Counted from the first letter of the stretch, positions 49,677 to 59,187 are shown. The stretch: 64,000 nt of DNA from GCA-2731375 sp964590195 (GCA_964590195.1 CAZPWJ010000001.1:62001-126000), one strand, 5' to 3'. A program made the numbers and translations. Notes: a model not told the origin generated them from the letters alone.

Positions 49677-50789
49677 TCAAATTGCGCCTTGGGCCGTGCC
49701 CTGGGGCGCCCCGGCTGTTTGGGCCCGGTACCTTGCGATCAGCCCGGCGTATGCCACGGCGGAGGTCAAGCTCAGGGAATTGGCCCGGCCCTTGCCGGCA
49801 ATATCCAGCGCCGTGCCATGATCGGGCGAGGTGCGGACGATGGGCAGGCCAAGGGTCACGTTGATGCCGTATTCAAAACCCAGAGCCTTGACCGGGATCA
49901 GCGCCTGATCGTGGTACATGCAGATCGCTACATCGTAGGTATCCCGGGCCGCTTCGTGGAACATGGAATCCGATGCCATGGGTCCAATCACCGAAATACC
50001 CCTGGCCCGCAGTTGCTCGATGGCCGGCTGGATGATCTCTATCTCCGCCCGGCCCATATCGCCGGCCTCGCCCGCATGGGGGTTCAATCCAGCGATGGCC
50101 AGGCGCGGCGGCCTGAAACCAAGGTCCCGGTCCAGGGCCTCGGCGGTGATTACGGCCTGTTCCACAATCATCTCGGTCGTCAGAGCGGCAATGGCATCCT
50201 CCAACGCCAGGTGAATGGTCACCGGCACGGTTTTCAAGCCGGGGCAGCTCAACATCATCACTGGCGGATGCTCGGCCCCGCAGAGTTCGGCCAGGTATTC
50301 CGTGTGGCCTGGATGCCCGAAGCCGGCCTCGTGCAAAACCGATTTTTGGATCGGGTTGGTGACAATGGCGGCGGCCTGGCCAGAGCGCACATGCTCGACC
50401 GCCGTCTCAATGGCGCCCAGCACGGCCGCCGCATTGGCTTTGTTCAACACGCCGGGCACGGGCTTTTCAGCCAGGGGCCGCGGCAACACCGGCAAGCCCT
50501 GTTCGAAATGATCGATGCACTGCGCCGGCGAAGCGATTTCGATCACCTTCAATGTCTTGCCGCGCGTTGGCGCCATTGCCGCGGCCAAGACCGCCGCCGC
50601 TTCCCGCACCAGATCCAGATCGGCGATCAGATAAAATGGCTGCAAATCATAAATCGCCCGCCGGCTCCAGGCCTTCAGAGCGATCTCCACCCCGATGCCG
50701 GCCGGCTCGCCCATGGTCATTGCGATCGGCTGTTGAGCAATCAACGGCGGGGCAATGGGGCGCTGGAGGTCGGAATGGGTTTGGGCCAT
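49677..50789 (-). CDS. pdxA: 4-hydroxythreonine-4-phosphate dehydrogenase
   Basis: 370 residues. IAMTMGEPAGIGVEIALKAW is the N-terminal signature; metal-binding histidines lie in GHPGHTEYLAELCG, AGLNPHAGEAG and CMYHDQALIPVKAL. It oxidises 4-phosphohydroxythreonine in pyridoxal phosphate synthesis. The first ~22 residues are a non-conserved leader. The start overlaps the surA stop by one base. Confidence 0.96.
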   Translation of the reverse strand: MAQTHSDLQRPIAPPLIAQQPIAMTMGEPAGIGVEIALKAWSRRAIYDLQPFYLIADLDLVREAAAVLAAAMAPTRGKTLKVIEIASPAQCIDHFEQGLPVLPRPLAEKPVPGVLNKANAAAVLGAIETAVEHVRSGQAAAIVTNPIQKSVLHEAGFGHPGHTEYLAELCGAEHPPVMMLSCPGLKTVPVTIHLALEDAIAALTTEMIVEQAVITAEALDRDLGFRPPRLAIAGLNPHAGEAGDMGRAEIEIIQPAIEQLRARGISVIGPMASDSMFHEAARDTYDVAICMYHDQALIPVKALGFEYGINVTLGLPIVRTSPDHGTALDIAGKGRANSLSLTSAVAYAGLIARYRAQTAGAPQGTAQGAI

Positions 50790-52099
50790 TAACGCAATTC
50801 CACGACCGCCGAGCGCCGTAAATCCCGCAAATAGCGCTGCGCCAGCATGGCCAGGCGCTGTTGCGTAAGATTTTTTGTAATACTCTCCCGGCTCGGCCCC
50901 TGGCCTTTGATTTTCTCACGTTTGCAAACCATCAACAGCATGACCGAGCCCTTGCCCCGGATCGGCCCGCTAAAGCTGCCGACGGCCAGGTCCTTAACAG
51001 CCGCGGCTATGTTCGCGGGTAGATCGGTCAATTTCACACTGCCCAGATCTCCGGCGCTGGCCGCCTGCTGTTCCTTTGCGGCAGCCTCGACATTGCCGCA
51101 ACCCTTGGTGCTTTCCGCCACGGTTCGGGCCAATGTCTCCTGGGCCTTATAATCCGCTTCCTTCGCATCCTGGTCCAAGGACAGTACGATCTGCTTCAAA
51201 TCCAGCTTCATGCTGCTCTGGGCCGCCGCTGTGATCTTTCTCCGCTCATGCAGCTGGACCAAGTAATAGCCGCCCGCCGCCTCGATAGGTTCGGAAATCG
51301 CACCCAGCTGTAGTTTGCCGATTGCCTGATCCAGGGCGGTGGAAAGTTGCCCCGGCTGCACCCAGCCCACCGCGCCGCCCTGGGCCGCCGTGGCACCACG
51401 GCTGAATTGCCGGGCCATGGCGGCAAAGGAGGCGCCTTCGCGAAGCTGCCGCAACAAGGCGATACTGGCGCGGCGTACTTCTTCGACCTGATCCGGCGAA
51501 TCGATGGGCAAGAATATCTCTGAAATCCGCTGCTCCGACCGCCCGGCATTGGCCTGCAACCGCGCCAGGGCCTCATCGACCTCTTCATCACCAATTTGCA
51601 CATTGCGGCTAAGCCGGCGGCGCACCAGTTTGGACCAGGAAATTTGCGCCCGCAGCTGCACTTCCAAGGCCGGCTTGGGAATCCCCGTTTGCCGCATGTA
51701 GCGTTCCAGGCCGCCCATGGGCACCTTGTTCTGCTTTTCAATAAAGCGGAAGGCATGCTCCAAATCGGACTTGCGGACCCGTATGGAATGGCGCTTGGCG
51801 GCTTGCAGCTGCAGGCTTTCATCGATCAGGCCGCGCAAAACCTGTTGGCGAAGACGGCGCCGCGTCCGCGCGCTGTCCTGCAGGCGCGAGGTGGCGATCA
51901 CCAAGCGGATGCGCTGTTCCACATCATAGCGCGAGATCACCTCGTCATTGACGATGGCGGCGATGCGCTGAACATCCTGGGCCAACACCGGCGCCGCGAA
52001 GACAGCCGCCGTCGCGATGATCAGGGGAAAGACAAATCCACGCCGACGGAAACCCGAGGAGAGCCCGGCACAATGCAAATTCTTAAGAGGCGATACCAT
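50789..52099 (-). CDS. surA: Periplasmic chaperone/peptidyl-prolyl isomerase SurA
   Basis: 436 residues from ATG 52099. A signal peptide (FVFPLIIATAAVFAAPVLAQ) is followed by the N-terminal chaperone domain (QRIAAIVNDEVISRYDVEQRI, LIDESLQLQAAKRHSI), a parvulin domain (SEIFLPIDSPDQ, ASFAAMARQFSRGATAAQGGAVGWVQPGQL) and a C-terminal segment. It escorts outer-membrane proteins. The frame is open 40 codons further upstream through a 12-bp tandem repeat. The usual lptD partner is absent upstream. Confidence 0.94.
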   Translation of the reverse strand: MVSPLKNLHCAGLSSGFRRRGFVFPLIIATAAVFAAPVLAQDVQRIAAIVNDEVISRYDVEQRIRLVIATSRLQDSARTRRRLRQQVLRGLIDESLQLQAAKRHSIRVRKSDLEHAFRFIEKQNKVPMGGLERYMRQTGIPKPALEVQLRAQISWSKLVRRRLSRNVQIGDEEVDEALARLQANAGRSEQRISEIFLPIDSPDQVEEVRRASIALLRQLREGASFAAMARQFSRGATAAQGGAVGWVQPGQLSTALDQAIGKLQLGAISEPIEAAGGYYLVQLHERRKITAAAQSSMKLDLKQIVLSLDQDAKEADYKAQETLARTVAESTKGCGNVEAAAKEQQAASAGDLGSVKLTDLPANIAAAVKDLAVGSFSGPIRGKGSVMLLMVCKREKIKGQGPSRESITKNLTQQRLAMLAQRYLRDLRRSAVVELR

Positions 52100-52110
52100 T
52101 CGGCGACTTT

Positions 52111-52146
52111 CTAATGAGCTGGCTAATGACCTGGCTAATGACCCGG
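52111..52146 (-). repeat. Three 12-bp tandem repeats before surA
   Basis: Units CTAATGAGCTGG, CTAATGACCTGG and CTAATGACCCGG (plus-strand reading) follow each other directly at 52111-52146, ending 11 bases before the surA start codon. Each differs from its neighbour by one base. The unit length is a multiple of three and the frame stays open, so it would encode LARS/LASS/LESR if a start further up were used. Confidence 0.8.
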
Positions 52147-52255
52147 AAATACTCCTACTGCAAAATAGAGGCTCGGCGTCCGCAATTGAAGTGCAATAGA
52201 GCCCTTTTTTTGCCGTCATCGCGGCAATAAGCCGCCGTACCGCCGCATTGGCGCG

Positions 52256-53545
52256 CTATGGCTGCGTCTTGCGCCGGGTCATGGGAATAATAACGGCAAC
52301 CAATGCCGCAACCAGCATGCTTATGGGTCCGAACCAGAACAACAGGCGCGGCTCTCCCTGATCCAGCAGCCAGCCAAAAAACACCGGCGTCGCCGCGCCG
52401 CCAATATTAAGGCCGGTGGAGACGAAGCCAAATACCTTGCCCATGGAGCCTTCCGGCGTCACCGCGCGCACCAGCATGTCCCGGGCCGGCATGATGGCGC
52501 CAAAGGTCATGCCGCCCAGGGCCATGGCCGCGATCACCCAGCCCGCCGACAGCAGGACATTGCCGACCGTGAATATCACCACCGCTGTCGCAATGAAGGA
52601 CAGCGCCGCCACCCATTCGTGACGCCGCGTGCGGTCGGCGATCTGGCCGCCGACCAGGACGCCCAGGGCACTGCCGACCAGAAATGCCGTCAGGGCCATC
52701 TGCGCCCCTTCCAGGGAAATATCCTGGATCGAAACGAACGCCGCGACAGCGAATGTGGACAAGCCGTTCTGGGATACGGAAAGCAGAATGAAAAACAGGA
52801 AACACATGAAAACCGGCAAGGACAGCAACAGCGCGATACCGCTTTTTTCCGGCGCCTGGCCCGGTGTTGCCCCGGCGTCGTCCTGGCGCGCGGGCCTGGA
52901 CGCGTTGCTGGAGGCGCCATTCGACAGGGCGCGCCGGTTCAGCAGCAGGGACAGCCAGATCGCCGTACCCAGAATGCCGGTCAGCATCAGGCCGGCGCGC
53001 CAACCCCATTGGATCGAGACATAGGCCATGACCATCGGTGCCACGGCGCCGCCAGCGAAACCGGCGAACGTATGCAGGGAAAAGGCGCGCCCGATCCGCC
53101 GGTTCGAGACCGTGGCGGACATAATTGCGTAGTCAGCCGGGTGGTAAACACTGTTGGCGACACCGGCAACGGCCGCCAGAACCAAAATGGCCGTGTAGCC
53201 GGCGAAGGCCCCCATGCCGACATATGTCAATGTCGATACGGCAACGCCGACGATCAACAAGCGCCGGGCGCCAAACCGATCGACCGCGAAGCCCATGGGC
53301 ACATGGGTCAAGGCCGAGGTCAGGTTAAAAATCGTCATGATCAAACCCAGGGCGGCGTAACTGACGTTGAAGTCGGCTTTCATCAACGGCAGGATCGGCG
53401 GTAACAAATAAATCAGATAGTGGCTGAGAAAATGCGCCCCGCTGATCAAGCCGATAACCCGGCCGTCAGCGCGCGGACCCGCCATCCTGGGCGCGGCCGA
53501 TTCTCCATTGTCGGCCTTGGCGCCGCTTCGCATGGTGACTGTCAT
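52256..53545 (-). CDS. MFS transporter
   Basis: 429 residues, 12 hydrophobic segments in two halves around a polar loop of about 40 residues (ASSNASRPARQDDAGATPGQ). The MFS motif A appears as GFAVDRFGARRLLIVG in the first half and GGQIADRTRRHEW in the second. The HFLSHYLIYLLPPILP and SVYHPADYAIMSATV blocks resemble the fosmidomycin-resistance-like/NarK-distant MFS group. The substrate is unknown. It lies where lptD often lies upstream of surA, 157 bases away. Confidence 0.85.
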   Translation of the reverse strand: MTVTMRSGAKADNGESAAPRMAGPRADGRVIGLISGAHFLSHYLIYLLPPILPLMKADFNVSYAALGLIMTIFNLTSALTHVPMGFAVDRFGARRLLIVGVAVSTLTYVGMGAFAGYTAILVLAAVAGVANSVYHPADYAIMSATVSNRRIGRAFSLHTFAGFAGGAVAPMVMAYVSIQWGWRAGLMLTGILGTAIWLSLLLNRRALSNGASSNASRPARQDDAGATPGQAPEKSGIALLLSLPVFMCFLFFILLSVSQNGLSTFAVAAFVSIQDISLEGAQMALTAFLVGSALGVLVGGQIADRTRRHEWVAALSFIATAVVIFTVGNVLLSAGWVIAAMALGGMTFGAIMPARDMLVRAVTPEGSMGKVFGFVSTGLNIGGAATPVFFGWLLDQGEPRLLFWFGPISMLVAALVAVIIPMTRRKTQP

Positions 53546-53635
53546 GGCGTTGTACTAACCGGTTTCCCCTCTCCTGTCACTGATGGTTTAAAAGCCGCGC
53601 GCCATGGGCTAGGATCGGTCGGCCGCCAGGCGGGG

Positions 53636-54196
53636 ATGGCGGCCTTGCCGACGATCACTTTGATTCATAAATGGGAATTTCTCTTGTCCGAGGTATCGAA
53701 CACATCTGCTGATGAGACATCCGAAGCACCGTTGCGCACGACGCCTCTAAAGGCGTTGTTGCTACGGGTCGGCACGACGGACCGGATAGCCTTGGGGAGC
53801 GTATTATCAATCAGGACAACGCAGTCGGCGGAGGCGGCAATGGCTGCCTTGCGGGAATTTCCCGCCGATGTCCTGGTCGCGGACACAAGCACATCGGACT
53901 ACGAGACCATGGCCTTGTTGGAAGGGCTGCGCAGTCCCACCGCCACGCCACGCAAGGGCCTGGCGGTGATATGCCTGTTGGCGGAAAGCAGCCCCGAGCG
54001 GGTCCGCGGCCTGGTCAAGGCGGGTGTTGACCATGTCATGATCAAGCCGATTTCAGCCACCGCCCTGTCCGATTTGGCCCAGCACCTGTCTGAAAATCCC
54101 ATGACGCAGATTGCCGTACCGCGATATGTCGGCCCGGACCGGCGGCGCCTGCCCGATGACGCCTACACCGGTCCCAAACGGCGCGGCAGCGAATAG
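53636..54196 (+). CDS. Degenerate receiver-domain protein with DRRR-type tail
   Basis: About 186 residues from ATG 53636 (GGCGGGG directly upstream). A TTG at 53684 is an equally good start, and the longer frame to 53420 overlaps the MFS gene. A receiver-like fold is visible: LKALLLRVG, ADVLVADTSTSDYE (putative phospho-Asp), GLAVICLLAESSPERVRGLVKAGVDHVMIKPIS (conserved Lys). The acidic pair after the first strand is missing, so phosphorylation is doubtful. The C-terminal YVGPDRRRLPDDAYTGPKRR tail recurs in alphaproteobacterial single-domain receivers. Partner unknown. Confidence 0.7.
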   Translation: MAALPTITLIHKWEFLLSEVSNTSADETSEAPLRTTPLKALLLRVGTTDRIALGSVLSIRTTQSAEAAMAALREFPADVLVADTSTSDYETMALLEGLRSPTATPRKGLAVICLLAESSPERVRGLVKAGVDHVMIKPISATALSDLAQHLSENPMTQIAVPRYVGPDRRRLPDDAYTGPKRRGSE

Positions 54197-54200
54197 GCCT

Positions 54201-56405
54201 CTAACCGAGTGCGCCGGAGGTACGGAGAGCGGTGATTTCCCCCGCCGAGAGCGACAACACATCGTTGAGCACCGCATCCGTGTCAGCGCCATGCCCTGGG
54301 GCCGGACCGTTCTTGCGCCCAAAGCTGGCAAGCCACGGCAGACCCGGCAAGACGCCAGCATCGTTTTCCTGCCAAAAGCCGCGCGCGTGAAGATGCCCGC
54401 TCGCCTTGAGATCAAGCGACGAGGCCAGCGCCGCCGCTGGAATGCCCGCCGCCAGAAGTCTTTCCGTGGCAGCAGCAGCCGAGCGGGCGCGCGTCCATTC
54501 CGTCAAGGTTCGCTCGATCTCGGCACCTCGTTGGCGCCGGGCGTCGAGGTCGAGGCCGCGCAATGGGCCCAACGCCTCGACCACGGCGCACAGGGCGCGC
54601 CAGCGCTCGTCATCGGGTATCGCGATCCCGACCCAGGCATCGTCGCCATTAGCAGGAAAAATACCGTGCGGCGCGAAGGCGCCATCGCCATTGCCCTGGG
54701 GCTTGGGCGGGCCTTGAAGCTGCGCCGCCAGCAACGGTTCCGCCATGGTCCAGAGCAATGCCTCCATCATCGAGAAGTCGATGCGCATGCCGCTGCCGGT
54801 GTGCCGCCGATGCCAGATTCCGGCTGCCGCGATAAAGGCCAGCTTCAGGCCGCACATGGGATCAAGCCAGGCCATGCCGACACGGGGCGGTTTGCCCGGA
54901 TGGCCGTTCAGGCCCGCGAAACCGGCATAGCATTGCAACAGGGTGCCATAGGCCACCGCGCCCGCTTCCGGGCCGCTGCGGCCATGCCCCGAGGCCGAGA
55001 GGTAGAGCAATTCCGGGTTTTCCCGGGCCAGATCCTCGGGCCCAAGGCCAAGACGCTCCATGACGCCGGTGCCGAAATTTTCGATCACGATATCGGCGCG
55101 GGCCGCCAACGCCTTGGCGACGGCAACCGCCTTGGGCTGTTGCAGATCAAGGGTGATGCCGCGCTTGGCCTGGCCAAGCACTTCATGCAATCCCATACCC
55201 CGCCCCGGATCGCCACGCCCCGGAGCTTCAACCTTGACAACCTCGGCGCCCATGGCGGCCAGATAGCGCGTCGTGGTGGGCCCGGCGATAACCCAGGAAA
55301 AATCAAGCACGCGTATGCCCGATAGGGGCAGCGGCCCACCAGCGCCGGCGGCCTTCTCGATGTTGTCGGGCGTTTGCTTGTCCCAGGGGATAGCGTGGAT
55401 AGGCGATCCCGGCGCCATCATGCTCTTGCCCCCGACCTGCATCGGCCTGAAAAATTGCCGATGCGCCAGCTGGGCAGAGGCAAATTGTTCAGCCGGTTCC
55501 TGCAAGGGAAAGCTGGGGACGCGCGCGGCCTGGGCGGCGTCGGCAATCCACTGTTTATCGTGCTCCCGGCTCCAATCGGACATCAGGGCATGCAATGCAT
55601 CCCAATTCTCGATCCGGTCCGGCTTACTCGCGAACCGCGCTTCCTGGCCCCAATCGGGCGAACCCATGACTTGCAGCCAGGCGGCCCATTGATGATTTTC
55701 GCGCGGTGAAATCGCCACATAGCCATCCCTGGCCGGCAGAATGGTCACTGTCGCGCCATTGCCGTCGGTCAGGCGCCGGCGTGACCAGACCTTGCCCTGC
55801 ATGCCGACCCGCGTCAGCTCGGTCATCGCCAGGGTCGCCAATGCTTCCTGGATCGATATGTCGATACTGGCGCCGGTTCGATCCGCCGGCTCATCCAGCA
55901 ACAGGGCATGCATGGCGGCGGCGGCCGCCGCCAGACCGCCGATGAAGGCTGATTGAGTGCCAACGGCACGGGTCGGCGGTTCCGATAGATCGTCGACCTG
56001 GCCGGTCAGCATGCGCGCGATGCCGCTGGCGCAGAACAGGGTAAGGTCGGAGGCCGGGCGGTTGGCGTCCGGCCCAGTTTGGCCAAAAGGCGAGATCAGG
56101 ACGATAACCGCCGCCTCATTGAGCCTGCGCAGGGCGGGGCCATCGACGCCGCGTGCCGCCAGATCCTCCGGTCCGCCTTCAACGATCACAAGGTCAGCCG
56201 TGGCGGCATGTTCCGCCAACGCGGCTGGTGTGCAATCCGGCGCCGCACGATGTTTGCCGTCATTGAGGAAATCCGCCAACGGCATATGGTCATCGGCAGC
56301 GATGCAGCCGACCGTGGCGCCGACATCGGCAAAGGCGCGCCCGCATGCCGCCGCCGCCAGGCCGGGCCCGATCTGGAGTACCCGCAGACCCGCCAAAATT
56401 TGCAT
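54201..56405 (-). CDS. CaiB/BaiF-type CoA transferase, tandem double domain
   Basis: 734 residues: two family III CoA-transferase units in one chain. The C-terminal unit (from about 360) is complete: GIRVLDFSWVIAGPTTTRYLAAMGAEVVKVEAPGRGDPGR, ENFGTGVMERLGLG, and an Asp in VGMAWLDPMCGLKLA at the catalytic position. The N-terminal unit starts LAGLRVLQIGPGLAAAACGRAFADVGA but has TQSAFIGGL at that place, with no Asp, so it is probably structural. The enzyme moves CoA between carboxylic acids; the substrate is unknown. Divergent from the FAD oxidase. Confidence 0.85.
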   Translation of the reverse strand: MQILAGLRVLQIGPGLAAAACGRAFADVGATVGCIAADDHMPLADFLNDGKHRAAPDCTPAALAEHAATADLVIVEGGPEDLAARGVDGPALRRLNEAAVIVLISPFGQTGPDANRPASDLTLFCASGIARMLTGQVDDLSEPPTRAVGTQSAFIGGLAAAAAAMHALLLDEPADRTGASIDISIQEALATLAMTELTRVGMQGKVWSRRRLTDGNGATVTILPARDGYVAISPRENHQWAAWLQVMGSPDWGQEARFASKPDRIENWDALHALMSDWSREHDKQWIADAAQAARVPSFPLQEPAEQFASAQLAHRQFFRPMQVGGKSMMAPGSPIHAIPWDKQTPDNIEKAAGAGGPLPLSGIRVLDFSWVIAGPTTTRYLAAMGAEVVKVEAPGRGDPGRGMGLHEVLGQAKRGITLDLQQPKAVAVAKALAARADIVIENFGTGVMERLGLGPEDLARENPELLYLSASGHGRSGPEAGAVAYGTLLQCYAGFAGLNGHPGKPPRVGMAWLDPMCGLKLAFIAAAGIWHRRHTGSGMRIDFSMMEALLWTMAEPLLAAQLQGPPKPQGNGDGAFAPHGIFPANGDDAWVGIAIPDDERWRALCAVVEALGPLRGLDLDARRQRGAEIERTLTEWTRARSAAAATERLLAAGIPAAALASSLDLKASGHLHARGFWQENDAGVLPGLPWLASFGRKNGPAPGHGADTDAVLNDVLSLSAGEITALRTSGALG

Positions 56406-56539
56406 GTCGCCTCCGTATTCGCGGATGGTTTCGCACCACCTCTAATCGTGTAAACCGATATCCCTAGTGCCCGGTGATGATATAATTACCGGAACTCAAC
56501 CGCGAGACAAACAATTGCGCCAAGGGAGGCCGCCACGGG

Positions 56540-57724
56540 TTGGCGTCGAATTCACCGTTGCAGGAACAAATATTCGATTTCGTCATTATCGGCGCCGGCA
56601 TGGCGGGCGCCTCCGCCGCCTACTTCCTTGCCCAGGAGGGCGAGGGGGCGGGGGAAAACCGCGTGCTGCTGCTGGAGATGGAGGCGCAACCCGGCTACCA
56701 CACCACGGGCCGCTCCGCCGCCCTGTATACGGAAGCCTATGGCAATGCCGCGATCCGCGCCCTGACCTCCGCCGGGAGGGATTTTCTTATGAACCCCCCA
56801 GAAGGCTTCAGCGAGATGCCGCTGTTGACGCCCCGTGGCGTCATGTTCATTGGCCGCGAGGATCAACAGGCAGTCCTGGACGAGGTCTATACCTCCGCCG
56901 CCCAGCTTGTGGAAACCATGCAGCGCTTAAGCGAGGCGGAGGTGCGCGGGCGCATACCAGCGGTGCGCCCCGGTTACGCCGCCGCCGGGGTACTGGAAGC
57001 GGACGCTATGGATATGGATGTGAACGCCCTGCATCAGGGCTTTCTGCGCGGTGCGCGCCGCAACGGTGCTGAATTGAGGACGAATGCGCGGGTTGATAAT
57101 CTGATCCGGGTCGATGATGTCTGGCGGATCAGCATTGGCGATGCCGAGATCATGGCCAGAGTGGTGATCAACGCCGCCGGGGCTTGGTGCGATGAAATCG
57201 CCGCTTTGGCCGGCGCCGAAACGGTTGGTCTGGTGCCAAAACGGCGCACGGCCATTTTGTTCGACGGGCCGGCGGAAGAGGCTTTCGCCGCCTGGCCGGC
57301 CTTGATCGATGCCGACGAGGAATTCTATGCCCGGCCCGAAAGCGGCGCCCTGATGGGCTCGCCGGCGGACGAGACACCAATGGAGCCATGCGATGTGCAG
57401 CCCGACGAACTGGACATCGCCATTGCGGTGGACCGTCTGCAACAGGCGACCAGCCTGGAAATTCCCCGGATAATCCGCAGCTGGGCGGGTCTGCGGTCCT
57501 TCGTGGACGATAAGACGCCGGTGGTCGGCTTCGATGCAAAGGTGGATGGCTTTTTCTGGCTGGCGGGCCAGGGCGGCTATGGCATTCAGACGGCGCCATC
57601 CATGGGGCGGGTCACGGCGGCCCTGGCACTGGGCCGGGAAATTCCCGACGACCTGAAAACATTCGGCGTTGCGGCGGGTGATCTGTCGCCGGCGCGGGCT
57701 ACGCTGCGCAACGGAAAGAAATAA
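56540..57724 (+). CDS. FAD-dependent amine/amino-acid oxidoreductase (DAO family)
   Basis: 394 residues. The FAD-binding Rossmann motif DFVIIGAGMAGASAAYFLAQ is at the N-terminus, then a GYHTTGRSAALYTEAYGN block, VVINAAGAWCDEIAALAG, and the C-terminal FFWLAGQGGYGIQTAPSMGRVTAALALG. It resembles glycine/D-amino-acid dehydrogenases and oxidases (DadA/SoxB type). The start is TTG 56540 with GGGAGG ten bases upstream. The M81 peptidase gene begins three bases after its stop, so they are co-translated. Confidence 0.85.
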   Translation: MASNSPLQEQIFDFVIIGAGMAGASAAYFLAQEGEGAGENRVLLLEMEAQPGYHTTGRSAALYTEAYGNAAIRALTSAGRDFLMNPPEGFSEMPLLTPRGVMFIGREDQQAVLDEVYTSAAQLVETMQRLSEAEVRGRIPAVRPGYAAAGVLEADAMDMDVNALHQGFLRGARRNGAELRTNARVDNLIRVDDVWRISIGDAEIMARVVINAAGAWCDEIAALAGAETVGLVPKRRTAILFDGPAEEAFAAWPALIDADEEFYARPESGALMGSPADETPMEPCDVQPDELDIAIAVDRLQQATSLEIPRIIRSWAGLRSFVDDKTPVVGFDAKVDGFFWLAGQGGYGIQTAPSMGRVTAALALGREIPDDLKTFGVAAGDLSPARATLRNGKK

Positions 57725-57726
57725 GC

Positions 57727-59187
57727 ATGAAGACCTTCATTGCCTGCCTAGGCACGGAAACCAATACCTTCTCGCCAATCCCAACGGGTCTGCAGAACTT
57801 TCAGGACACCATGCTGCATCATGGCGATGCCACCCAGGCGCCGGCGGACCTGCACACCGCGCCCCTGATCGTCTGGCGCGATTTAGCCGAAGCCGATGGC
57901 GGCGAGGTGGTGGAAAGCCTGGCTACCTTTGCCCAGCCCGCCGGCATCACGGTGCGCAAGGTCTATGAAGCCCTGCGCGATGAGATTTTAGCGGACCTGA
58001 AGGCCGCCCTGCCAGTGGATCTGGTGCTGTTGAACATGCATGGCGCCATGGTCGCCGACGGCTACGACGACTGCGAGGGCGACCTGCTGGCCTGCTGCCG
58101 GGAGCTTGCCGGGCCGGATGCGGTGATTGGCGGCGAGTTGGACCTGCATTGTTCCATCACGCCCGAGATGCTGGCGGCGGCGGATGCCTTGATCACCTAC
58201 AAGGAATATCCCCATATCGACACCAAGGAACGGGCAGCCGAGCTGTACGCCCTCTGCCGCGATGCCAAGCTGGGCAAGACCGCCCCGGTAATGGCCGTGC
58301 ATGACTGCCGCATGGTCAGCACCTGGCGCACCCCGGTGGAGCCCATGAAGGCCTTTGTCGCCCGCATGCAGGCCCTGGAAGGCAGGGATGGCATTCTATC
58401 GGTCTCGTTCGGGCATGGCTTTCCCTGGGGCGATGTGCCCTGCGTCACGGCCCGGATGCTGGTCATCGCCGATGGCGACGGGGAAAAGGCCAAGGACCTG
58501 GCACGGCAATTGGGGCAGGAGATCTGGGGTCTGCGCCATGAAACCGCGCCCATCACCATGCCGTACCAAGACGCCCTGCGCCGGGCGGCGGCGGCGGCGT
58601 CGGGCCCGGTGGTGGTGGCGGATATCGCGGACAACGCCGGCGGCGGCGCACCATCGGATTCGACTTTCCTGTTGCGGGAAATTCTCGACACCGGCCTGAC
58701 CGACAATATCAGCGGCCTGTATTGGGACCCCTTGGCGATCCGCCTGTGCAAGGAGGCAGGCACCGGCGCGCGGCTGAACCTGCGCATCGGCGGCAAATGT
58801 TGCCGGGAATCCGGCGCCCCCGTGGACCTGGATGTCGAGGTAAAGGGCATCATCGAAAATGCCACGCAGCCGTTCGGCAGCGTCACCCAGCAGATGGGCG
58901 ATGCGGTCTGGCTGCGGGCGGCGGACAATGTCAATCTGGTCCTGAACTCCATCCGGGGCCAGACCTTTCACCCGGACGCCTTCAGCCAGTTCGGCATTGA
59001 CCTGGCCAGCCTGAAGATCATCATCCCGAAATCGTCACAGCATTTCCATGCCGGTTTCGCGCCGATCGCGGCGCAGGTCCTCTATGCCACCTCCCCCGGT
59101 ACCTTGAACATGGATTTCGCCGCTATGGGGTTCAGCAAGCTGGCGACGCCGTTCTGGCCCAACGTGGACGATCCGTACGATAGCTAG
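57727..59187 (+). CDS. M81 family metallopeptidase (MlrC-like)
   Basis: 486 residues. FIACLGTETNTFSPIPTGLQNF is the family start, LLNMHGAMVADGYDDCEGDLLACCRE and GGELDLHCSITPEM contain the likely metal-binding Asp and His residues, and VADIADNAGGGAPSDSTFLLREIL is the second conserved block. MlrC completes microcystin degradation, but most homologues act on unknown peptides or lactams. Co-transcribed with the FAD oxidase. Its TAG stop is the first trinucleotide of palindromic element copy 2. Confidence 0.88.
   Translation: MKTFIACLGTETNTFSPIPTGLQNFQDTMLHHGDATQAPADLHTAPLIVWRDLAEADGGEVVESLATFAQPAGITVRKVYEALRDEILADLKAALPVDLVLLNMHGAMVADGYDDCEGDLLACCRELAGPDAVIGGELDLHCSITPEMLAAADALITYKEYPHIDTKERAAELYALCRDAKLGKTAPVMAVHDCRMVSTWRTPVEPMKAFVARMQALEGRDGILSVSFGHGFPWGDVPCVTARMLVIADGDGEKAKDLARQLGQEIWGLRHETAPITMPYQDALRRAAAAASGPVVVADIADNAGGGAPSDSTFLLREILDTGLTDNISGLYWDPLAIRLCKEAGTGARLNLRIGGKCCRESGAPVDLDVEVKGIIENATQPFGSVTQQMGDAVWLRAADNVNLVLNSIRGQTFHPDAFSQFGIDLASLKIIIPKSSQHFHAGFAPIAAQVLYATSPGTLNMDFAAMGFSKLATPFWPNVDDPYDS

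Noticed and set aside
53420..53635. N-terminal extension of the receiver-like gene
   Set aside because: It overlaps the start of the divergent MFS gene and shows no conserved block before the receiver strand.
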